Shown in pieces: positions 8,247 to 17,111 of a DNA stretch of 64,000 bases (positions are counted from its first letter, which is position 1; the number at the start of each line of letters is the position of its first letter). The stretch is from NCBI RefSeq assembly GCF_003254565.1, contig NZ_QJRI01000176.1, forward strand, positions 124,001 through 188,000, given 5' to 3'. The translations under genes and the position numbers were made by a program. The notes below the pieces were generated by a model, which searched no databases, was not told where the DNA came from, and saw only the letters and a list, made by a program, of their open reading frames with translations. This DNA is from Flavobacterium nitrogenifigens. Lineage in GTDB: Bacteria > Bacteroidota > Bacteroidia > Flavobacteriales > Flavobacteriaceae.

Positions 8247-8852
8247 TTATTTCTTTTTCACATCATTCTTTTTTTCGAAAAGACCACTAAACAAACCTTT
8301 GCTTATTTTGTTTTTATCGTCTTTTCCGGTTGCAATCAAATGATCGATATATTCCATGTAGGTTTTCTTTCTTTCTTCTAAAAAACCTACCAGATACTCT
8401 TCAGATGCATGCATACCGCTGGTTTCTTCTATCTGCAAAAGTTTCTTGTACAAAGGTTCGATAAATTTTACAATAATCTCATTCGGGACCGATTTTCTGG
8501 TGCCAAAATAACCAACAATCTCACCATCTGTATCAGCGATTATTTTAAAATCGGTTACAACCCAGTAATAACGCCCAGTTTTAGCCATGTTCTTTATGAT
8601 AACATGAATATTTTCGCTGGATTTAATACTGTCCCATAAAAATTTAAAAATAACCTTAGGCATATCCGGATGGCGAACTATATTGTGAGGCTGGCCGACA
8701 AGCTCAAATTCATCATAACCAGAAACATCTATAAAGTCTTCATTAGCATATAAAATGGTTCCTTTTTTATCAGTTTTACTTAGCAGTACTTTATTCTTAT
8801 TCCAATCCACTTCTCTATCAGAAGGTGTCGGACGGTGCAATCTGGTATCCAT
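8247..8852 (-). CDS. stand-alone Aer-like PAS domain protein
   Basis: 201 residues. The N-terminal 140 residues form a PAS domain of the Aer aerotaxis type: a leading PT/PSDREVDW, then FIDVSGYDEFELVGQPHNIVRHPDMP and a later WVVTDFKIIADTDGEIVGYFGTR. In Aer this domain binds FAD and senses redox state. The C-terminal 60 residues are helical and charged, with no membrane segment and no methyl-accepting signalling domain. The output is therefore unknown. It is the last of three consecutive minus-strand genes (8.2-10.2 kb), the others being a small helical protein and a membrane protein with a kinase-like helical tail, so a joint signalling role is plausible. Confidence 0.75.
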   Translation of the reverse strand: MDTRLHRPTPSDREVDWNKNKVLLSKTDKKGTILYANEDFIDVSGYDEFELVGQPHNIVRHPDMPKVIFKFLWDSIKSSENIHVIIKNMAKTGRYYWVVTDFKIIADTDGEIVGYFGTRKSVPNEIIVKFIEPLYKKLLQIEETSGMHASEEYLVGFLEERKKTYMEYIDHLIATGKDDKNKISKGLFSGLFEKKNDVKKK

Positions 8853-8914
8853 AACTTTTACATTTAAATTAATTTACAATTCAATAAGTATAAAATGAAT
8901 CCTTTAAACCATTT

Positions 8915-9259
8915 TTAATTTGACTCGATCTCCAAGACAAGGAGAATATTTCTGATTTTACGAAAAACTGTTTCCAGTTCATTTTCTAGCCATTCGGGAA
9001 TCTCATTATTAACCGCAAGATTAAGCTGGCGAATATCGTTCATAATCTGAATTAGCTTTTTATACTGAAAGTCAAGATCGTAAACATGTGAGCTAGTTTG
9101 GTAATTTTTAAAAATCTCCTTTACCTCTATTTCAAAATCAGATTGGGCTTTAATTTTTTCAATCGAATCTAATGTTATGCTTTCATTCAAAAAATCTTCA
9201 ATTATTTTTTTAAGATTATGCAGCGTAGGCACTGCAGTTGGTAAATCATACTTAAACAT
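8915..9259 (-). CDS. small all-helical hypothetical protein
   Basis: 114 residues with no signal peptide, membrane segment or known motif. The sequence alternates charged and aliphatic residues over several long predicted helices (LHNLKKIIEDFLNESI, YKKLIQIMNDIRQLNLAV, LENELETVFRKIRNILLVLEIE), suggesting a helical bundle. It lies between the Aer-like PAS gene (63 bp away) and the membrane sensor gene (51 bp away) on the same strand, so it may belong to the same signalling unit. Function unknown. Confidence 0.5.
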   Translation of the reverse strand: MFKYDLPTAVPTLHNLKKIIEDFLNESITLDSIEKIKAQSDFEIEVKEIFKNYQTSSHVYDLDFQYKKLIQIMNDIRQLNLAVNNEIPEWLENELETVFRKIRNILLVLEIESN

Positions 9260-9309
9260 ACAATTGGTTTAAAAAATATTAGTATTGTTTTTGGGGCTTG
9301 GTTTGAATT

Positions 9310-10164
9310 CTAATGCTTGCTGTTTGTTGATTTTACATGGATATCATTGACTAAATCATCAATTTTTTTAGCACTTTCTCTCATCATTTCAAGATAAGTA
9401 AGCAATTTGTCATTATCTGTATGACCTTTTGAGACATCAATAAGCTTTAAAACTGAATTTACAGGTAATTTCAAATCTAAAGTTGTTCTATGAATAAAAT
9501 CATTATAGTCTTTTGTAGCCGACATTGAACTGTATTTTGCAGAAGCCAATTTCATATTTTCCAATTCATATTCGTCTGAAATTTTTGAGATGTGATTTTC
9601 ACTGTGCTCTTTAAAATAATACGCCCAATAGCCGTTCATAAAAAATACTACAGCCGCCAAAACGGTATGGATAATTAAGGTTTCAAGATCAAAATTTACT
9701 TGAGAGAAATAAACCTGAAGGCCGTTTGCGTCATTGTAAATGTAATTTTGAAGATAAGCTAGTCCCGCGTGATGCAATACAACCAGTAAAGTAAGCGGAA
9801 TTTGAAGTTTCCAGTTCTGATAAATAATCAAAATCGTACTGGCAATAAATACAGTAAAATGCATTTCGAACATTCCGTGCATTTGATAAATGTACTGTGC
9901 CATAAAAATAGCCAGAACAATAGACAGGACATACTGGTAAAATTTAGAATTTTTCATAAAAAATTTTGCCGAGTAGTACAAAAGAAGATTCAGCGTTCCA
10001 ACGCCAACACCAATTTCGAAAGTATCGTATTTAAAAGACAGTCCGATACCCAAAAGAAAATATACTGCAAGTACATAATTGATAATTGTATCTGATTTTT
10101 GTGTCATTGTAGACATAAAACTGTGCAGATAATCTTGTTCGTTTAAGCTAGCTTTTGCTTTCAT
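9310..10164 (-). CDS. membrane sensor protein with histidine-kinase-like dimerisation tail but no ATPase domain
   Basis: 284 residues. About six hydrophobic segments span residues 25-190. They include MFEMHFTVFIASTILIIYQNWKLQI and a following VVLHHAG, an arrangement recalled from membrane sensor domains of some chemoreceptors and diguanylate cyclases. The C-terminal 80 residues (DYNDFIHRTTLDLKLPVNSVLKLIDV...MRESAKKIDDLVNDI) resemble a HisKA two-helix hairpin, but no HATPase domain follows. The protein therefore cannot autophosphorylate unaided. It is the first of three same-strand genes ending with the Aer-like PAS protein. Role inferred only. Confidence 0.6.
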   Translation of the reverse strand: MKAKASLNEQDYLHSFMSTMTQKSDTIINYVLAVYFLLGIGLSFKYDTFEIGVGVGTLNLLLYYSAKFFMKNSKFYQYVLSIVLAIFMAQYIYQMHGMFEMHFTVFIASTILIIYQNWKLQIPLTLLVVLHHAGLAYLQNYIYNDANGLQVYFSQVNFDLETLIIHTVLAAVVFFMNGYWAYYFKEHSENHISKISDEYELENMKLASAKYSSMSATKDYNDFIHRTTLDLKLPVNSVLKLIDVSKGHTDNDKLLTYLEMMRESAKKIDDLVNDIHVKSTNSKH

Positions 10165-10195
10165 AGGTTAATAGATTTTGGTTTTTGGAAAATAG

Positions 10196-10795
10196 TTATT
10201 TAGTACATTTTGGTAATGAACATCCGTAAGCTCTTAGAGCTAAAGCATTAAAAGAAGGATTATCTTTTCTGCTAAGGAGAGAATCGATCGCCATTTGAGC
10301 ATAATTACTTTGAGCATCTGTACAATATCTTGTTTTATTGTAATTGCCTCGATAGTACAAATTATGCGACTGATCTAGTAAAACTGCCTGAGGTGTTGAA
10401 ATAACACCACAATTTTTAGCTATTGATTCATCAAAATAAACAGGAATTTTAGCGTCAAACTTTTGCTGAATTTCATCAATAGTAAAATTTTTCTGTTTGT
10501 TTAACACTACAATTTTAAAATTTATCTGATCTCCATACTTTTTTATCAAACTGCTAACATGTGGCACATTGAACCGCGAACAAGGACATTCGGGATTAAA
10601 AAAATGTATAAAAATAGGTTTATTATCAAATGCGCAACATGGGCCAAGTTCTACTTTAGATCCCATCGCAATGGCGTGATAATTTTTTGGAATAGGTGTT
10701 GGAAGACTGTATTTAAACTCGTTCTGCCAAAACAGATAACCAATTGAAAGAAGTAAAAATGTAAACCATAAACCTAGAAGTAATTTTTTCTTCAT
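10196..10795 (-). CDS. membrane-anchored thioredoxin-like protein (CPC motif)
   Basis: 199 residues. An N-terminal transmembrane anchor (residues 4-22) is followed by a periplasmic domain with a thioredoxin-like core: PIFIHFFNPECPCSRFN, carrying Cys70-Pro-Cys72 where thioredoxins have CxxC. Later come TPQAVLLDQ (the cis-proline region) and YRGNYN. Extra cysteines occur at 53-54 (CC) and near the C-terminus (GCSLPKC). The spacing C-x-C is unusual for a disulfide oxidoreductase and could favour isomerase or metal-handling activity. It stands alone upstream of the RND operon on the opposite strand, with a long AT-rich gap between. Confidence 0.65.
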   Translation of the reverse strand: MKKKLLLGLWFTFLLLSIGYLFWQNEFKYSLPTPIPKNYHAIAMGSKVELGPCCAFDNKPIFIHFFNPECPCSRFNVPHVSSLIKKYGDQINFKIVVLNKQKNFTIDEIQQKFDAKIPVYFDESIAKNCGVISTPQAVLLDQSHNLYYRGNYNKTRYCTDAQSNYAQMAIDSLLSRKDNPSFNALALRAYGCSLPKCTK

Positions 10796-11273
10796 AAATT
10801 ATTTTTTTTATATTATTCAACAACAAAAGAATAAACACTTGTTAATATAATTATTCATTATATACAACCAAACCCAAAAAAAACAACTTCTACATAGATA
10901 TTTTAACATAAATAACAAACGAAATCGTTAGCTATTTTATAAAATATTTTCATTTTGTTTAACATATCAATGATACGAATAAAATAGATAAAGTGCAAAA
11001 AAATCAGACAAATTGCTTAAAATTTTCTCTCTTCATAGAGAGAGTCTGCATTTGCGCAATATTGAAATCGAACTTCCTATTCAAGTTTATTTATTTTCTA
11101 TAGAAAAAAATTAATATTCAATTAAACCTTTTCTTCAACTTGCAGTCTAAATGCTAACCTTTGTACATACAAATGTTAAATAAAAGCTAACGGCTTTCGA
11201 TTTCATAGCAAAAAGTTAAATTTGTAAGCTTGCTGAAAACACAAAACCAAAAATCTATATTCACCTCAAATTT
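10796..11273. other. 478-bp intergenic region between divergent genes
   Basis: No open frame with coding character is visible. It is very AT-rich. It contains a short hairpin (CTCTCT-TCAT-AGAGAG at 11027-11042) and, close to the right end, a good -7 box for the efflux operon (11217-11224). Nothing else was recognised. Confidence 0.6.
11217..11224 (+). promoter_or_regulatory. putative -7 box of the RND efflux operon
   Basis: TAAATTTG matches the Bacteroidota -7 consensus TAnnTTTG, 49 bp before the adaptor start codon. No convincing -33 TTG is found at the ideal distance, so the promoter may need an activator. Confidence 0.45.
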
Positions 11274-12332
11274 ATGAAAGTAAAACATCTCATTTACACC
11301 CTTTTAATTATTACAATTGGAGGCTTCATTACCTATAGAATTATTTCTAACAAGGGTAAAAACGACGACTCTAAAAAATTTAATGATAAAAAATCTCCAA
11401 CAACTGTTAACGGACTTGTAATAAAAACAGCAACTTTTGACAATAATTTAGCACTATCTGGATCTATTGAAGCAAATGAACAAGTCGAAATTCACAGTGA
11501 GGTTTCTGGAATTGTGGAAGGCATATTCTTTAACGAAGGCACAAACGTAACAAAAGGACAAGTACTTTTAAAAGTAAATGATATTGAACTAAAAGCACAG
11601 TTAAGACAAGCTGTAACCAGAGAAGATTTGGCCGCCGAGAATGCAAGAAGAGCAAAATTATTGCTACAAAAAGAAGCCATTAGCCAGGAAGAAGCAGATG
11701 TAGCAAAAGCCGACCTTGCTTCTGCTCAAGCGCAAAGCCAATTAATTAGAGCTCAAATTTCTAAAACATCAGTAAGAGCGCCGTTTTCTGGAAAAATTGG
11801 TTTACGCAACATCTCTCCAGGAACTTACATCACTCCTACCGTTTTGGTAGCAAAACTGGTAAACACCAGCAAATTAAAAATTACTTTTTCGATTCCGGAA
11901 AAATACGCATCAGAGGTAAAATCGGGATCAGTAATCGATTTTAAGGTTTCTGGATCAGACAAAACTTATAATGCAAAAATCTATGCTATAGAACCAGAAG
12001 TTGCCGTTGCAACACGTACACTTCAGATTCGTGCACTTGCTGATAATAATGATGGAAAACTTTTCCCTGGAACTTTTGCAGACGTCAAATTACCTTTAAA
12101 TATTATTAAAGATGCAATTGTTGTTCCTTCTCAGGCAATTATTCCAATTCAGGACGGTAAAAAAGTTTTTATCGCTAATAACGGACAGGCAAAAGAAGTA
12201 ATGGTTGATGCGACAACAAGAACAGATTCTTCTATTCTAATTTTATCAGGATTAAAACCGGGAGACACTTTAATTACAAGCGGCGTAATGTCTTTAAAAG
12301 ACGAAGCTCCAATTAAAGTTAAAGTAAAATAG
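11274..12332 (+). CDS. RND efflux periplasmic adaptor subunit (HlyD/MexE family)
   Basis: 352 residues. The N-terminal segment HLIYTLLIITIGGFITYRI is a membrane anchor. It is followed by a lipoyl half-motif (ANEQVEIHSEVSGIVEGIFFNEGTNVTKGQVLLKVND), a helical hairpin (about 100-160), the second lipoyl half (VRAPFSGKIGLRNISPGTYI) and a beta-barrel plus membrane-proximal domain. This order is typical of adaptors bridging an inner-membrane RND pump and TolC. It is the first gene of a three-gene operon with the permease (115-bp gap) and the TolC protein. The substrate cannot be told from the sequence. Confidence 0.92.
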   Translation: MKVKHLIYTLLIITIGGFITYRIISNKGKNDDSKKFNDKKSPTTVNGLVIKTATFDNNLALSGSIEANEQVEIHSEVSGIVEGIFFNEGTNVTKGQVLLKVNDIELKAQLRQAVTREDLAAENARRAKLLLQKEAISQEEADVAKADLASAQAQSQLIRAQISKTSVRAPFSGKIGLRNISPGTYITPTVLVAKLVNTSKLKITFSIPEKYASEVKSGSVIDFKVSGSDKTYNAKIYAIEPEVAVATRTLQIRALADNNDGKLFPGTFADVKLPLNIIKDAIVVPSQAIIPIQDGKKVFIANNGQAKEVMVDATTRTDSSILILSGLKPGDTLITSGVMSLKDEAPIKVKVK

Positions 12333-12333
12333 T

Positions 12334-12442
12334 CCTAAAGCCAAAAGTCAAAAGTCGAAAGACTTGAATATAGATTTAAAGATAGTAGTCAAGATTTAGT
12401 AATAAATCTGAAATCTAAAATCAACAATCTAAAATCTAAAAT
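12334..12442. repeat. low-complexity spacer within the RND operon
   Basis: The gap between adaptor and permease is made of AAAAGTC/AAATCT-type words. It ends in an array of ATCTAAAATC units (12410-12442) that closely matches the array upstream of recG. Confidence 0.6.
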
Positions 12443-12447
12443 CAAAC

Positions 12448-15400
12448 ATGAGTTTATCAACTACAAGTATTAGAAGACCTGTTTTAACAATAGTACTGAA
12501 TCTATTAATTATATTATTCGGTTTTATTGGTTATACTTTTCTAGGTGTTAGAGAATTTCCCTCTATTGACCCTGCTCAGGTATCCATTCGTACTAATTAT
12601 ACAGGTGCCAATGCCGATATTATCGAATCGCAAATTACAGAACCTCTTGAAAAAGCAGTAAATGCAATTGACGGAATTAGAAATATTACTTCATCTAGTA
12701 ACCAAGGAAGCAGTAATATCACTATAGAATTTAATCTTGACAAAGACTTAGAAGAAGCGGCCAATGATGTTCGTGACAAAGTTTCGCAAGCAATTAGAAA
12801 CCTTCCTCAAGATATAGATGCGCCGCCAGTTGTATCAAAAGCAGATGCTGATAGTGATGCCATTATTTCGATGACTGTTCAAAGTGACACTAGAAATTCT
12901 TTAGAATTAAGCGATTACGCAGAAAATGTTATTTCTCAGCGTTTAGAGACTATTCCTGGAGTGAGTGGCGTACAAATTTGGGGACAGAAACGTTACGCAA
13001 TGCGTTTGTGGATAGATCCTGTAAAACTAACAGCGTACGGCTGCACCGTTTCAGATGTCCGTACGGCATTAAATTCACAGAATGTTGAACTTCCATCAGG
13101 AAAATTAACAGGTAACAATACCGAACTTACAGTAAAAACTATCGGAAATCTTTCTAAAGCAGAAGAGTTCAACAATATTATTATTCGAACAGACGGAGAT
13201 AAGATTGTTCGTTTAAGTGATGTCGGAGGTGCTGAATTAGGCCCTGAAAATATCGAAACCAAATTAAGCCAGTCTGGTCTGCCAATGATTGGTTTAGCAA
13301 TTGTGCCAATGCCAGGAGCAAACTATCTAGATATTTCGAAAGAGTTTTATAAAAAATATGAAGCCTTAAAAAAAGATCTTCCAAAAGACATCAAATTAAA
13401 TATTGCGCTTGATAATACGATTTTCGTAAAAAAATCAGTATTAGAAGTTGCTGAGACATTAGGAATATCAGTAATCCTAGTAATCATTATTATCTATTTA
13501 TTCTTTAGAGACTGGGCAATTGCTTTTAGGCCTTTAATTGATATTCCTGTTTCCTTAATTGCTACATTCTTTATTATGTGGTTATTCGGATTCTCAATCA
13601 ACGTATTAACATTATTGGCAATTGTACTGGCTACAGGGCTTGTGGTAGATGATGGTATTGTTGTAACCGAAAATATCTTCAAAAAAGTTGAAGAAGGAAT
13701 GTCGCCAATTGAAGCCGCTATTAAAGGTTCTAATGAGATTTTTTACGCCGTAATTTCGATCTCGGTAACATTGGCAGCGGTATTTTTACCTGTAATCTTC
13801 CTTGAAGGTTTCGTCGGACGATTATTTAGGGAATTTGGAGTTGTAATTGGTGCAGCCGTATTAATCTCAGCATTCGTTTCGCTGACTTTAACTCCAATGC
13901 TGAACGCTTATTTAATGAAAGGCGGAGAACAGAAAAAATCAAAATTCTATATTAAAACAGAACCGTTTTTTGAAAAAATGAACAGCAGTTATGCTGAAGC
14001 ACTTTCAAAATTTATGGAAAGAAAATGGATCAGCTTCCCTATTCTTATTGCTTGTTTCGGATTGATTTATCTTTTCTTTACTATTCTTCCAAAAGAAACA
14101 GCTCCTTATGATGACAGAAGTTCTATTACCATGCGTATGACAACTCCTGAAGGATCTTCATACGAGTATACAGACCGTTTTATGCAGGAAATTTCAAAAT
14201 TAGTAGACGATTCTATTCCTGAGAAAAAAGTAAGTTTGGTTATTACTGCACCAGGTTTTGGAGCTTCGGCAACCAATACAGGTTTTATAAGGCTTTCATT
14301 AAAAGAACCTGACGAAAGAACTGTATCTCAAAAAGAAATTGCAGATAAATTAACAAAATGGACGAAAAATTATCCAGATGCTAAAACTGCTGTAATTCAA
14401 CAGCCTACAATTGCAGTAAACAGACGTGGAGGTTTACCGATTCAATATATCATTCAAGCTCCTAATTTTGATAGATTAAGAGAAAAAATTCCTCTTTTTA
14501 TGAATGAGGTAAATAAAAGTGATGTGTTTTCTACGACAGATGTAAACTTGAAATTCAATAAACCTGAAATCAATGTTACAATTGACCGTGAAAAAGCAGA
14601 AAGTTTAGGAATCTCGATTCTAGATATTGCACAAACTTTACAGCTTTCTTTAAGCGGACAACGTTTTGGATATTTCATTAAAAATGGAAAACAATATCAA
14701 GTAATTGGGCAATTTGACCAAAAAGACAGATCTAAACCTCTGGACTTGACTTCTATGTTTGTAAAGAACAGAAAAGGAGAATTGATTCAGATGGATAACG
14801 TAGTGAAAGTTTATGAGCAAAGTAATCCTCCGCAATTATTCCACAACAACCGATATATGTCTGCAACAGTTTCTGCCGGTTTAGCTCCAGGAAAAAGTAT
14901 CAGCGATGGTATTCAGGAAATGGATAGAATTAAAGCAAAAGTCTTAGATGAAAGTTTTACAACCGATTTAAGTGGAGAATCACGAGATTTCGTAGAAAGT
15001 AGCTCTAACACTTCTTTCGCGTTCGGATTGGCTTTATTATTAATCTTCTTGATTCTTGCTGCACAATTTGAAAGTTTTATTGATCCGTTTATTATCATTT
15101 TAACGGTTCCAATGGCGGTTGCCGGAGCTTTATTCTCATTATGGCTATTCAACCAAACATGGAATATTTTCAGCCAGATTGGTACTGTAATGCTGATTGG
15201 TCTGGTAACCAAAAACGGTATTTTGATTGTAGAATTTGCCAATCAGTTGCGAGAACAGGGCAAACCTAAACTAGAAGCTATTTTAGAAGCTTCAGAAGCG
15301 CGTTTACGCCCAATTTTAATGACGAGTTTAGCCATTGCTTTAGGAGCGCTTCCAATTGCAATGTCACTTGGTGCTGCATCAACAAGTAGAATTGGTATGG

Positions 15401-15546
15401 GAGTTGTAATTGTGGGAGGAACTATATTTTCATTGGCCTTAACGCTTTTTGTAATTCCTGCAATATATTTTATGTGGTCAAGAGCAAGAAAGCATTATCC
15501 AGAATTTGATCATATCGAAGAATACGAAAGAGAAAGCATTAAATAG
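12448..15546 (+). CDS. RND efflux transporter permease subunit (AcrB/MexF-like)
   Basis: 1032 residues, full length for an RND pump with 12 transmembrane segments and two large periplasmic loops. TM1 follows SLSTTSIRRPVLTIVLNLLI. The proton-relay acids are visible in TM4 as GLVVDDGIVVTENIF (Asp401 and Asp402). The motif GLVTKNGILIVEFANQLREQGK in TM10 and RLRPILMTSLAIALGALP in TM11 are classical. It uses the proton gradient to export small molecules through the adaptor and TolC partner encoded on either side. Phe/Leu-rich pumps of this subgroup often export drugs or lipophilic compounds, but specificity is not inferable here. Confidence 0.95.
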   Translation: MSLSTTSIRRPVLTIVLNLLIILFGFIGYTFLGVREFPSIDPAQVSIRTNYTGANADIIESQITEPLEKAVNAIDGIRNITSSSNQGSSNITIEFNLDKDLEEAANDVRDKVSQAIRNLPQDIDAPPVVSKADADSDAIISMTVQSDTRNSLELSDYAENVISQRLETIPGVSGVQIWGQKRYAMRLWIDPVKLTAYGCTVSDVRTALNSQNVELPSGKLTGNNTELTVKTIGNLSKAEEFNNIIIRTDGDKIVRLSDVGGAELGPENIETKLSQSGLPMIGLAIVPMPGANYLDISKEFYKKYEALKKDLPKDIKLNIALDNTIFVKKSVLEVAETLGISVILVIIIIYLFFRDWAIAFRPLIDIPVSLIATFFIMWLFGFSINVLTLLAIVLATGLVVDDGIVVTENIFKKVEEGMSPIEAAIKGSNEIFYAVISISVTLAAVFLPVIFLEGFVGRLFREFGVVIGAAVLISAFVSLTLTPMLNAYLMKGGEQKKSKFYIKTEPFFEKMNSSYAEALSKFMERKWISFPILIACFGLIYLFFTILPKETAPYDDRSSITMRMTTPEGSSYEYTDRFMQEISKLVDDSIPEKKVSLVITAPGFGASATNTGFIRLSLKEPDERTVSQKEIADKLTKWTKNYPDAKTAVIQQPTIAVNRRGGLPIQYIIQAPNFDRLREKIPLFMNEVNKSDVFSTTDVNLKFNKPEINVTIDREKAESLGISILDIAQTLQLSLSGQRFGYFIKNGKQYQVIGQFDQKDRSKPLDLTSMFVKNRKGELIQMDNVVKVYEQSNPPQLFHNNRYMSATVSAGLAPGKSISDGIQEMDRIKAKVLDESFTTDLSGESRDFVESSSNTSFAFGLALLLIFLILAAQFESFIDPFIIILTVPMAVAGALFSLWLFNQTWNIFSQIGTVMLIGLVTKNGILIVEFANQLREQGKPKLEAILEASEARLRPILMTSLAIALGALPIAMSLGAASTSRIGMGVVIVGGTIFSLALTLFVIPAIYFMWSRARKHYPEFDHIEEYERESIK

Positions 15547-15582
15547 AAACCAAAACATAATGTTTGGTTAAAGAAAACGAAT

Positions 15583-16893
15583 ATGAATATCAAAAAAATA
15601 TACTGTACAGTACTTATCCTGCTTTTTTGTGCAATTCAGACAAAAGCACAGGAAGTCCTTACTATTGAACAAGCTATGAGCATAGCTTTGGAGAATAATT
15701 TTGAGATTAAAATTGCTAAAAACAATTCCAAAATAAACGAAACAAACGTTACTATTGGAAATGCAGGAATGCTGCCTACAGCAACGGCAAATATTACCGA
15801 CAACAACAGCATTACAAATTCTACGCAAGTAAGACAAGATGGAACATCTACTTCGCTAGATAATGCTAAAAACAACAGTTTAACTTATGGCGTAAGTTTA
15901 GGCTGGACTGTTTTTGACGGAATGAAAATGTTTGCTAAACTGGATCAGTTAAAGGAGCTTCAAAAATTGGGCGATGCAGAACTTAAAAGAACAATTTTGC
16001 TTAAAATTGCTCAAGTAAATTCTGCGTATTACGATTTAGTTTTACAACAGCAGCAATTGGCCGCATTAGATACAACAATCGTAATTTCGAATCAGCGTTT
16101 AACTTTGGCTAAAAACCGTTTCAGTATTGGAAAAGCTTCAAAATTGGAGGTTTTAAACGCACAGGTCGATTTAAACTCAGATCAGGTGGCTTTGTTAAGA
16201 CAAAAGGAATCTTATGCTAATGGCAAAATTTTATTGAACCAATACTTAGCACGCGATCCAAAAATTGATTTCAAGGTTACAGACGAAGTAAAAGTGGACA
16301 ATAAATTGGTTTTGGCAGATTTAATGGATTTAGCTCAAAAACAAAATCCAGGTCTAGAAACGCAAATTATCAATAAGCGCATAGCCGAATTACAATTGAA
16401 ACAGGTAAAAGCAGACCGCTACCCAACTTTAAGACTGACTTCAGGATATAATTTCTCTGAAAGCCAATCTAGTTTAGGTTTTACCAGTGAGACTTCTTCA
16501 AGAGGTTTAAATTATGGCTTTAATGCTTCTATGAACATATTTGATGGTTTCAATCAGCATCGCAATGAAAAAGTAGCCAAACTACAGATTGAAAATTCGC
16601 AGATTGCTATAGAACAGCAAAACACGATTCTAAATACACAATTAAGCACCGCTTTTCAAACGTATTTAACCAATCTAGAGCTAATTGATTTAGAAGAAAA
16701 TAACGAAGCTATTGCAAGACAGAACTTAGAAATCACGTTGGATAAATTCAAAATTGGAACCATTACAACACTTGATTTTAGAACGGCTCAGTTAAATTAT
16801 GTTAATGCAAAAGTACGCTACAGCAACGCACAGTACGAAGCAAAACTATCTGAAATCGCTCTAAAAGAATTAGCAGGTAATATTAATTTTTAA
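15583..16893 (+). CDS. TolC family outer-membrane efflux protein
   Basis: 436 residues with an N-terminal signal peptide (ending TKAQ, about residue 23). The mature protein starts EVLTIEQAMSIALENNFEIKIAKNN, the classic OEP repeat start. Two structurally repeated halves follow, each with long coiled helices and short beta strands (LGWTVFDGMKMFAKL and SMNIFDGFNQHRNEK are the matching strand regions). The C-terminal part FKIGTITTLDFRTAQLNYVNAKVRY is the second hallmark. It should form the outer-membrane exit duct of the tripartite pump. The gene begins 36 bp after the permease stop. The operon ends at the hairpin at 16950-17011. Confidence 0.93.
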   Translation: MNIKKIYCTVLILLFCAIQTKAQEVLTIEQAMSIALENNFEIKIAKNNSKINETNVTIGNAGMLPTATANITDNNSITNSTQVRQDGTSTSLDNAKNNSLTYGVSLGWTVFDGMKMFAKLDQLKELQKLGDAELKRTILLKIAQVNSAYYDLVLQQQQLAALDTTIVISNQRLTLAKNRFSIGKASKLEVLNAQVDLNSDQVALLRQKESYANGKILLNQYLARDPKIDFKVTDEVKVDNKLVLADLMDLAQKQNPGLETQIINKRIAELQLKQVKADRYPTLRLTSGYNFSESQSSLGFTSETSSRGLNYGFNASMNIFDGFNQHRNEKVAKLQIENSQIAIEQQNTILNTQLSTAFQTYLTNLELIDLEENNEAIARQNLEITLDKFKIGTITTLDFRTAQLNYVNAKVRYSNAQYEAKLSEIALKELAGNINF

Positions 16894-16949
16894 TTCACTT
16901 ACCTGTAAATAATTTCAACACATAGAAACATAATCTTAGAACTTTAAAA

Positions 16950-17011
16950 AAAGGCGTTTCACTTACTTTAAAAAACATAGCTATATGTATTTATGTAAGT
17001 GAAACGCCTTT
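16950..17011 (+). terminator. long-stem hairpin ending the RND operon
   Basis: A 17-bp perfect stem (left arm begins AAAGGCGTTTCACTTAC) with a 28-nt AT-rich loop, 56 bp after the TolC stop. The right end lacks a long T run, so termination strength is uncertain and an mRNA-stabilising role is possible. Confidence 0.6.
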
Positions 17012-17086
17012 AATCGTTAGTCGAATTATGTTTCCATTTGTTGAAATATTTTTTTCCATTTTACGTTCAAAAGGTGATTTTTACTT

Positions 17087-17094
17087 TAAATTTG
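17087..17094 (+). promoter_or_regulatory. -7 box that decides the bestrophin start
   Basis: TAAATTTG fits TAnnTTTG. It lies inside the longest reading frame of the bestrophin gene and 18 bp before the internal ATG at 17112, which supports that ATG as the real start. Confidence 0.5.
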
Positions 17095-17111
17095 TTTCAA
17101 AACACGCTTCA

